This document shows positions 1 through 9,500 of a stretch of 15,732 nucleotides of DNA, piece after piece. The position numbers and the translations under genes are program-made. The DNA comes from Baffinella frigidus (taxonomy: Eukaryota; Cryptophyceae; Cryptomonadales; Baffinellaceae). The stretch is from NCBI GenBank assembly GCA_026770585.1, contig MU646876.1:146322-162053 (forward strand). The letters run 5' to 3'. Each line of letters opens with the position of its first letter. Position 1 is the first letter of the stretch. The notes under the pieces were generated by a model. It had not been told where the DNA came from. It did not search any database and saw only the letters and a list, made by a program, of their open reading frames with translations.

Positions 1-95
1 TTGGGGTTTGGGGTTTGGGGTTTGGGGTTTGGGGTTTGGGGTTTGGGGTTTAAGGTTTGGGGTTTGAAGTTTAGGGTATAAAGTTTAGGGGGCGA
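1..95 (+). repeat. TTTGGGG / TTTAGGG array
   Basis: At the left edge, seven near-perfect TTTGGGG units decay into TTTAAGG and TTTAGGG. Similar arrays of TTTCGGG type continue at 155-225. Intron DNA left of exon 17. Confidence 0.9.
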
Positions 96-97
96 CG

Positions 98-130
98 GCC
101 TTTGACTTCTCCGGCAGAGTCCTCTTGTCT
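98..130 (-). pseudogene. Degraded copy of exon 17, 3' half
   Basis: The minus strand reads GAGGACTCTGCCGGAGAAGTCAAA, aligned to exon 17 GAAGACTACGCCGCCGAAGTCAAG. It is surrounded by telomere-like repeats and the donor GT is lost. Confidence 0.5.
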
Positions 131-225
131 GGTCTCGGGCAGTCACGGGAGGTTCTGGGTTTCGGGTTTCTAGGTTTCGGGTATCCAGGGTTCGGGTTTC
201 TAGGTTTCGGGTTTCAAGGGTTTAG

Positions 226-289
226 GAGCTTGACTTCGGCGGGGTAGTCCTTGACGGAAGCAGGGACGCTCTCGCCCGCCACTCGGTCA
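226..289 (-). pseudogene. Copy of exon 17 with internal deletion
   Basis: Encodes GESVPASVKDYPAEVK in the exon 17 frame (source AESVAATVEDYAAEVK). The 5' part has lost the LDLVA segment and the donor GT has become CT. It is flanked by an ACACCCC array on one side and a TTTCGGG array on the other. Confidence 0.68.
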
Positions 290-345
290 CACCCCACACC
301 CCACACCCCACACCCCACACCCCACACCCCACACCCCACACCCCA
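283..345 (+). repeat. ACACCCC array
   Basis: About eight perfect CACACCC units (GGGGTGT on the minus strand), read through by a shadow ORF as a GVWGVGC repeat. Confidence 0.92.
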
Positions 346-434
346 AAGTCGTCCCACGTTTTTTTTAGGACGAGCGGACAGGCAAAATGCGTTCTGCAGA
401 ACACGTTGCAGTGTCCGTTTCTAGAGTGGAGGAC

Positions 435-507
435 CTTGACTTCGGCGGCGTAGTCTTCGACGGTTGCCGCGACGCTCTCGGCCACCAGGTCCAGCCCACT
501 CGCCCAC
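435..507 (-). CDS. SEC6: SEC6 exon 17 of window (LDLVAESVAATVEDYAAEVK)
   Basis: 73 nt; acceptor TGACGCAG then G, completing the split arginine, then WASG and LDLVAESVAATVEDYAAEVK; donor GTCAAG then GTCCTCC, phase 0. It matches plant EWCEGQ..TEYLVATFGDYFTDVK, including the conserved W and G. It is the last exon in the window; the C-terminal quarter of Sec6 lies to the left. Copies flank it at 98-130, 226-289 and 638-671. Confidence 0.85.
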
Positions 508-3500
508 CTGCGTCAAAATAAATATAAATAACCAATAACGATTATCAAAAATGAAAAGTGTCGAGATGTGGATGCTTTAAGGTATGGGGTGTATGGTTTG
601 GGGTTGTAGGGTTTAGGGGTGGTTTTTTTTCGTAGGAGCTCTCAGCCACCAGGTCCAACCCACTCGCCCATCTGCTCAGATCTAGAGCCTTTCAATGCCA
701 CAAGCTAACGACAGCGGACACATAGCCTACAGTGGGAACCCCCCCTCCTCCTACGACGTTTAAAACAAAAGGTCTTTAAAAGTCGTAGGAGAGGGGCACC
801 TACCGTAGGCAATCCATAGGCTCCAAGTACCTCGCTGGCGTTAGCTTTTTGCGTAGCTTTAGGGTGTATGGCTCCCCATCTCATCACCCAGCCACTCGAG
901 AATGCTAGAGGATGCTATTCACATGTGGGTTTGTAAATATTTGTACCAGGATAGGGTATCCAACCTCGCGCCTGTGCTAATTTTGCAGAGTGACGTGGCC
1001 AATCAACGAAAGTTACTGCACAAAAGCCCACTTTTAAAAACACATTGGTTTTAAATAGGCCCCTTTAGCATTCTCGTGTGAAAATGCTCGTGGTCGTGCT
1101 CCCGTCACCACGCCAGGCTCTTGGGTAGGGTATTCCAGGCTCGTTCTTGGAGCCATTACCTCGTTCTTGGAGCCGTTTTCTTCTCAAAATTGACTTTTGA
1201 ACACCATTTCCCTCAAAAATGACATTTGAGCCCCCCCCCCCCCTCCAGCCCTACGTGGGCCCCAGATTTTTGCGACTTGTCCCATTTGTATAAAAGCGGT
1301 CCAGCGCTAGACGGGAAAAGAGGGATGAGGGGGAGGGCGGGGGACACTGGGGAGATAAGAGGGCTTTGCGAAGCGGGACTTTGAATTCAAGTACAGGGGT
1401 ACCTCGCTCATACGAAACCGCCCCCCCCCCCAAGACCACCATAGGCCCCTAGGCATAGCCCTACAGTAGGGTCCCAGCGGGGGGCGGTTTCTTATGAGCG
1501 AGGTACCCCTGTACTCAACCATCTAAATTGAATGTGTTATTACGTTAGAGGAGGGCGGGTGGGGGTGCCGGGGGGGGAAGAGCGTTTTGAGAAGCTGGGC
1601 TGCAATTCAAACCACCTTTTACTATCTTAGGGGTGGGGTTTGTGCTGTGGTACAGCTATGTTGAAACCAAGATAGCACAATCTACCCGTGAGATAACACG
1701 AAACGGTGATTTGAATTGAAGGTGTGTTCGCGAGAGATGAGAGCGGGCCACCAACTTTTGACATCTTTCAAGGGGAACCTCTTGGATCTTCAAGCCAACC
1801 ACGTCAGATTTTACATGGATAAGGCGTCGATTTCCCTCGATCAATCTGGCGTGGTAGCGAATGAGGTGTTGAGGGTTCTGAGAAATGGGTATTGCTCGGG
1901 GCGTGCGGCGCGTTCTGGGGCACCGCTAGCACCACCAACCCTCCGGGAAAGACCATATCCATTGATTTCGACCTGTTCCCAGAAGTTAATTGTGTACCAA
2001 GACTGGGACTTAAGTTGATTCGTCTGGACCGAATCCGACCCCGACGCCCCACAAATCCGAGGTCTGAAAATCGACGGTTTGGGTCCTTCCGTGAGGGTTG
2101 GTAGTATGTTGAAGCCGAGATAGCACAATCCACCCGTGAGATAACACGATACGGTGTTTTGAATTGAAGGTGTGTTCGCGAGAGATGAGAGCGTGGGCCA
2201 CACGAGAATGCTAGAGAGACCTATTTAAAAGTGAGTTGTGATATTTTTGTGGTCACTTTCGTGAGATTGGTCACGTAACTCTCCGAAATTAGCATAGTAA
2301 CGAGGTTGGAATACCCTATCCTGGTACAAATATTTACAACCCCACATATAAATAGGACCCTGTAGCATTCTCGAGTGGGGGGGCACCGGGGGGAGAAGAG
2401 GGTTTTGAGGAGCGGGGCCAGGTCGAGTCCGATGATTGCCCCCACCACCTCTGTGCCCACCTGAACTTAGGGTTTAGGATTCAGGGTTCAGGGCTCTAGG
2501 GTTTAGGGTGTAAGGTTTAGGGTTTACAGTTGAGGGTTGAGGCCCCTAGGGTTAAGGTGTTTCAAGGCTCCCCGCGCCTCGTGGACAACCTACGGCCGGT
2601 AGACCCTTGTCAATACCGTCAATAGTATTGTCAATAGTATTGACCCTTGTCAATACCGTCAGATCAACTACCCTCAATTTAGACCTTTACCCTATTAACC
2701 TCTAGCTCTACCTGAGTTGGGTTGACCGACTAGTCTCAAGTTGACACTCTGGGTCCGCGGTACATGCCCGTCAACTTCGGAGCGAAAAACAACCTGGGCG
2801 CAGCAGTTAAGTTCGATGTCTTTAACTTCGGAGCGAAAAATAAGCCGGGCGCACTACATTGGCGTGAGCCCTCATGAGCGATGATGAGATGGTGCGATGG
2901 AGTGTCGGCAAGGTTGTCGTGCATCTCATCAGCTCATTCGGGCTGAATGGGGTGATGAGATGGAGGAGAATGAAGTGATGAGATGGAGAAGAATGAGGTG
3001 ATTCGATGGGGGAAGACCTTGCCGACATTCGCGAAGGCGTCCGCCGCGCGATTGAGTTCAATGTTTTCGACCAGCCGCGCCGGGAGGCGTCCGGCGAGCG
3101 CTGAGTGCAGCTCCAGGCAGCACTCCACACACCGCACCGAATTGTTGATCTGTTGAGAGTTTGGAGTTAGGTACACATTAATAGGGACACGGCCTGAATT
3201 CCGGGTAGTTAAGCCTACGATATAGAGGCGAGCGCCGTGTGTAGCTCCGGGCAGCACTCCACACACCGTGCAGAGTTGTTGATCTAGTGAGAGTTTGAAG
3301 TTAGATCTGTTAAGAGTTCAGAGTTAGTTAGAGGCGTTAGATCTGTTAAGAGTTTGGAGTTAGTTAGAGGCGAGCGCCGCGTGTAGCTCCAGGCAGCACT
3401 CCACACACACCCCACCGAATTACTGATCTGCCACGCCAGAGTGGAGGAGAGGGCTGAGTTTTTCAAAAAAAAACTGATGAGGAGTCTCCACTTTTGATAA

Positions 3501-6500
3501 CCACTGCCTTCAAGGGGAATTCGAAGACTCTGGCGTGGTGTTAAGAGTTTGGGGTTAGAGGCGAGCGGTCCGTGTGCCTCCAGGCAGCACTCCACATATC
3601 TCGTGCCAAGTTTCGGGTTTAGGGTTTGGGGTTTAGGGTTTAGGGTTTGAGATTTAGGGTTGAGATTTGAGGGTCTAGGGTTGAGGGTTTGTGGTGTGGG
3701 TTTAGGGGGTGATGGGTAGGGTGAAGGGTTAGCTCCAGGCAGCACTCCACACCCCCCACCGAATTGTTGATCCGGCGAGAGTTTGGGGTCAGAGGCGAGC
3801 GGTCGAGGGTTCAGGGTTTCAGATTTGAGGGGTAATGCGGGGGTTAGAGTTTGGGGTTTAGGTTTTAGGGTTTGGGGTTTGGGGTTCCCTTCACCATAAC
3901 CCCTAAATCCCCAAACCCCTAATCCCCTCAGCCCTTACCCATACGTCCTCCAAACTTGAACACTAAACCCTCTCAACCTAAACCCTTCCAACTCCGAAAC
4001 CCCTAAACCCTTAAACCTCTCAGCCCTGAAACATACCCCTCTGAACCCTGCAACCGAAGCCTGCACCCTGCACCCTGCACCCTAGCCCAGCAGCCTCTTC
4101 ACCTGGGCACAAATGTGGTCAAGTTGGAGCTTCGTTGCGCCGAGGCGGGCGATCACGTCCAGTAGTGAGGCCCGGTAGTCCTCCAGCACGTTCGTTACCT
4201 ACGAGGAGGGAGTACAGGGTTTAGAGTTTACAGATTTATGGAGTTGGGGTTCTGGGGGTTAAGCATGGTTGGGGTGTAGGGTTGAGGGATTAGGGTCACG
4301 TCGAGTAGTGAGGCCCGGTAGTCCTCTAACACGTTCGTCACCTAGAGGGTTAGTACAGGGTTTAGCGTTTAGAGATTAACACGTTAGTCATCTTGCAGGT
4401 TTGGGGTTTGGGGTTTGGGGCTTGAGGTTTGGGTTTTGTGGTTTGGGGTTTGGGGTTTGGGGTTTGGGGCTTGGGTTTTGGGTTTTGGGTTTTGGGGTTT
4501 GGGGGGTGGGGTTAAGGGTGCAGGGTTTGGGGTTGAGGCCCGGTAGTCCTCTAACACGTTCGTCACCTAGGAGGAGGGAGGGTTGGTACAGGGTTTAGCG
4601 TTTACAGATTGGCACGTTTGTCAATTTCGAAGGGATCTTGAATAACCCCTAAGCGATAAGGCCAAGGGCCCTACGGTAGGTAACCCGTAGGGACATAGGG
4701 GGCTTCCCATGGACAAGGTAACGGAAACTCGGGCTCTCAGCGCCCGAAAATCCTTTCGTATCCCGCTGTGTGGTTACGGTTCAGGGATTATGGATTAGGG
4801 GTTTGGACCGTCATAGCGAGGGTGTAGGTCGAGCGCTCCACTTCCAGCGCGTGCGCAACCTGTTTGCGGTCAAGGGTTTGTGTTTAGGGTTTAAGGTGCA
4901 GGGTGTACATAGACGAAGGATCTTGATGTCGAATGGCTCAAGTGAACACACGCATTTGGTAGCGCTCTTCTCTTTGTCGTTCTTACTCTCGATACAGGTC
5001 CTAAAGGAAGCTATTGAGCCTTGAGTTGATTGATACGAAAGTCTATGAGCCTTAAGCAACGGGCCCGCCTCAGATACGAGAGCTACAATGGCTCCAGCGC
5101 TCACCCTCGAGTCGCTTTGCAACGTGGGGGTGTAGGGTTCAGGGTGTAGGGGTCAGGGTTCAGGGGTCAAGGTTTACGGTTCAGAGTTTCGGGTTTAGGG
5201 TTTAAGGAATAGGGTTTAGGGAATAGGGTTCAGGGAATAGAGTTGAGGGAATAGGGTTTGGGGAATAGATTCCACCTCAAGTGCGCGCGCCTCCTGGACA
5301 GCACGGTGCAGTTTGAGGTTTTAAGGGTTAGGATTTAGGGTTTAGGGTCTACCTCAAACCGCTGGTCGATTGTCTTGAAAAGGTCAACAGCCGCGGAAAG
5401 CTCTCGAATAACGGGCAGACGAAGTTGAGCTTGGGGTTTCGATTGGGGGGGGGGGGAGGGGTACCTCACACTGCTGGTCGGGCATCTTGAAGAGGTCGCC
5501 CGTGTGTGTGTGGGCTGTGTTTTCGGGCGTAGCGCTGAATATGTCGGGGTTACTACGCCAGAGTGCATCCGGGGCTTGAATGGGTTTACTACGTATCTGA
5601 ATACGTTCGGGCTGTTGACTTTTGAAAACCTCTGCCTTCAGGAGGAATCGACTTTTGGCGAACCCTTCCAAGACACTGGCTTGGTAGGGTGTAGGGTGTA
5701 CCTCAAACTGCTGGTCGGTGATCTTGAAGAGGTCACCCGTGTGGGTGTGGGGTGTGTTTTCGGGCTGAGGGCTGAAAATATCGAGTTTACCACACGGTGG
5801 ACTACGGACATTTCATCAAAAGTCAACTTACCATGTGGACAGTTCACTTTAAGGATTTTCTCATGCAAATTTAGTCACGTTACCGCTGAATCTAGGGGTT
5901 CCGAAAGCCTCGAAGGCCACGGTGTGGTAGGGTGTAGGGTGTAGGGTGTACCTCAAACTGCTGATCTATCATCTTGAAGAGGTCGACCGGCGCCATCGTG
6001 TACAGCCGCCCGTCCCCTGAAAAATGTTGCTTCACTATACCTACCAACATACGGTGTACAATATATGGACGCATGCATTGGACGTGATGGTAGTAACTTG
6101 TTGTAACGCCTTCTTACAGCCCGGCACAAGCGAGAGAGACCATTATTAGTGGGACAGGCCCGCCTCGGAATTGCCACTCGGTGGGCTACGAGGGGTTCGT
6201 TGAGCCTGGATTCCAGGGTGATACGTGACCAATTTGCACTAGAAAACCCCTAAAAGTTAAGTGCCTGCAGGGTAAATTGACTTTGGATGAAAGGTCCGTA
6301 GTCCACCGTGTGGTTAGTGGGACAGGCCCGCCTCGGGATTGATAGATCCGCCTCCCAACCACGGGATCGATCCGCCCGTCCCCTGCCAACGGGTAGAGTT
6401 TAGGATTTCGGGTCTAGGGTTTCAGGTTTCGGGTTTCGGGTTTCGGGTTTCGAGTTTCGAGTTTCGGGTTTCGGGTTTCGGGTTTCGGGTTTAGTGTTTA

Positions 6501-9500
6501 GTGTTTAGTGTTTAGAGTTTAGTGTTTAGTGTCAAGTGTTTAGTGTGTAGTGTTTGGTGTTTGGTGTATAGTGTCTAGTCTTTGATGTTTCAGGTTGAAG
6601 GTTTCCATAACCTGCACTCAACACACACGGGAGAAGGGGGGGGGACTAGCTACCAGCGGACTCGGGGGGTTGCTATTCGAAACCCGAAACCCGAAACCTG
6701 AAATCCGAAACCCTAACTGTTGGCAGGGGACGGGCGGGTGCGGGTTTCGGGTTTCGGGTTTCGAGTCTCGAGTTTCAGGTTTCAGGTTTCGGGTTTCAGG
6801 TTTCGGGTTTCAGGTTTCGGGTTTCGGGTTCGGGTTTCGAGTCTCGGGTTTCAGATTTCGGGGTTCGAGTCTCTGGTTTCGGGTTTCAGGTTTCGGGTTT
6901 CGAGTCTCGGGTGTAACCAGCGGACTCGGGGGGCAGCGAGAAGTCGGTTTCGAGGATTCGCGCCGCCCAGTTCCGCATCGCCGACTCCGTCTGGAAGTTG
7001 TACCCCTGCCACCAGCCCTCACACTTTGAGCAATTGGGAAATTACGTACCAGTTTTGAAACTCTAAATACCTTGCTTTTGGAGTTTTAAAAATAACCGCC
7101 TCACAGTGTTCAGTCGGCACGGATTCGTCCTTTCTCCCTGCACACAACGCACTAGAGAGGACTTCCGAGAATAACACGTGAGTGAATAGACCCTAGGACA
7201 CTGCACTCGGGGGGAAGCGAGAAGTGGGTTTCGAGGATGCGCGCGGGCCAGTTGCTTATCGCCGACTCCGTCTAGAAGTGGTACCCCTGCCACCCCAAGA
7301 TGGTTGGTCACCACAGCCTCGGCCACCCCCTAACCCCTAGCTCTGCCTCACTCGGGTTCACCGACTTTTCTCAAGTTGACATACTCTAGCTCTGTTTCAC
7401 TCGGGTTGACTAAATCGATTGTGTCCTTTTATTCGATCCAAATCGTCAAAAGTCTACTTTTTCAAGGGAATTTATCAACTTTTGGCGAACCGTTGCGATT
7501 TGGGCTCGCCATTTTGGCGAGCCCGATTCAAGTGGAGCAGAGCTAGATACTGGGTGTGCGGCACGAATTCGTCAACTTTGGAGCAGGGGGGGGGAGACGG
7601 GCGAACCAAATCGGTGAGCCCAAATAGACTCTGTGTGTGGGCAGACCGTGTGTGTGTGTGTGGGCAGACTGCGTGTTGGGGGGGGGAGACTGTGTGTGGG
7701 AAGGGAGACTGTGTGTGTGTGGGAACACCTACAGAAGGTGGTGAGGTCCTGGGCGAGCACAGGCTCACCCAACCCCTAATTCCTGAACCCAAACCCCTGC
7801 ACCCCCGAACCCCTGAAGCCTAGACTGTTAGACGACTGAACGTGAGGGTGGAGAGTAATGAAGAAGAACCTCAAGGAGTGGGTCGAGGTCCTAGGTGAGC
7901 ACTGCCTCGGCCAACACCCAGCCCCGGAAGGCCCTTCCTCATATGTATACCGTAGGGGCATAGGAGGCTTCCTACGGATAAGGTAACGGAAACTCGGGCA
8001 CTGAGTGCCCGAAAATCCTTTCGCAGCCCTCTGTGTGGTCCCTGAACCCGAATCCCTCGAGAGTAACAAAGAAGAACCTACAGGAGATGGTCGAGGTCCT
8101 GGGCGAGCACTGGCACACATAACCCCCACAGTCTCATCTCGGAACAAACCACAATCTGTCCTGAAAAAAAGGCATAAGCTAGCATCATTTGATGCCTAAA
8201 ATAGCATATACACCCTCACCTTCCGCGTGGGGAGCCTAAGATAGCGGGACAGATTCTGTCTTGTTCCGAAAATTAACGCCTGAACGGGAGTAACAAAGAA
8301 GGACCTGCAGGAGCTGCTGTCACGTCCCGAAAGTAGTACCGGGCTGTAACAAGGCGGTACAAAAAGGTACAAGCCGGTACAAAAAGTTACTACCGTCACG
8401 TCCAAATAAGCCGTCCATCTATCATAGATAGGCCACACCCACAAGAAGTTGCTAGCCACCTCCTACCGTAGGGCGACCCGTAGGTCATACAATTCGCAAC
8501 AAAGAAGGACCTGCAGGAGCTGGTCGAGGTCCTGGGTCAGCACTGGCTCGGCCACCACGCCCAACCTTGGTCAGGGTTTGGGGTTTAGGGGTTGGGGTTT
8601 GGGGTTTGGGGTCTGGGGTTTGGAGTTTAGGGTTTGAGGTTTTGGGTTTCGGTTTTAGGGGTTAGGGTTAAGGGTTTCGGGTTTAGGATTTAGGGTTACC
8701 CAGCAGGTTTAGGGTTTAGGGTTTAGGGTTCAAGGTTCGGGGTTTAGGGGTCAGGGGTCAGGGTTTACCCGTCCAGCTGCCCCTCGTAGTCCCGAAGCCA
8801 CCCCACCACCTAGGTTCGGGGTGAGGGTTTAGGGGTTTCGGGTTTCGGGTTTTGGGTTTCGGATTTCGGGTTTCGGGTTGAGTGTTTAGGGTCTTGGGTT
8901 TGGGGTTTGGGGTGTAGGGTTTGGAGTTTAGGGTTTAGGGTTTAAGGTGGTGCAATCTGGACGATATTACGGGATGAGAGTGCGGAAGCGTCCCCCAAAC
9001 CCTAAAACCCAAACCCTAAAACCCAAACCCTGAACCCAAACCCCAAAACCCTAACCTGGATAATATCGCGGTTGGAGAGTGCAGCCGCGTGCTGCTCCAT
9101 GATTCGGCGCACCTGAAACCCTAAACCCTTAACCCTAAACCCTAAACCCAACCCTAAACTCTGAAACCTGAACCCTAACCTAGGTGGTGGGGTGGCTGCG
9201 GAACTGTGTGCTGTACAATAACCTGTTTCTTTTACAATACCCTATGTGCTTTACAACAACCTGTCTGCTTTACAATAACCGTCTCGCTCTCTATCTCTCT
9301 CTACTTCCCTCCCTCCCTCCCTCCCTCCCTCCCCCCCTCCCTCTCTCTCTCTCAAACCGTAACCTGGATAATATCGCGGGTAGAGAGCGCAGCCGCGTGC
9401 TGCTCCATGATTCGGTGCACCTGGTTTGGGGGTTGGGGTTCGGGGTTTAGGGTTTAGGGTGTGGAGTTCAGGGTTTAGGGTTTAATGTTTAGGGTTCAGG

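Noticed and set aside
1-60. A true chromosome end at the left edge
   Set aside because: The array is short, decays within 100 bp, and the SEC6 gene must continue to the left, so it is interstitial.
222-485. 87-aa minus ORF with GVWGVGC repeats
   Set aside because: Its middle is a translated ACACCCC array; only its N-terminal part is real coding sequence (exon 17), which ends at a donor.
1251-1522. ORFs with RGTSLIRNRPPLGPY and SEVPLY
   Set aside because: They lie across the foldback MITE at 1391-1514; the two ends read as inverted repeats, so this is element sequence.
1716-2203. Overlapping ORFs on both strands between the C repeats
   Set aside because: Neither strand shows exon-like boundaries or a recognisable domain; a mobile or repeat segment is likelier.
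3284-3745. 153-aa minus ORF with LNPKPQTLNPK repeats
   Set aside because: It reads through telomere-like repeat and exon 15 copies in the wrong frame; not a protein.
4384-4566. ORF with PKPQTPNPK repeats
   Set aside because: Translated TTTGGGG array with an exon 14 fragment at its start.
5504-5944. 146-aa plus-strand ORF
   Set aside because: Antisense across exon 12 copies and two MITEs; two similar halves reflect the repeated unit, not a protein domain.
6595-7058. Two overlapping plus ORFs with RVSGFRFRVSG repeats
   Set aside because: Translated TTTCGGG array and antisense of exon 11.
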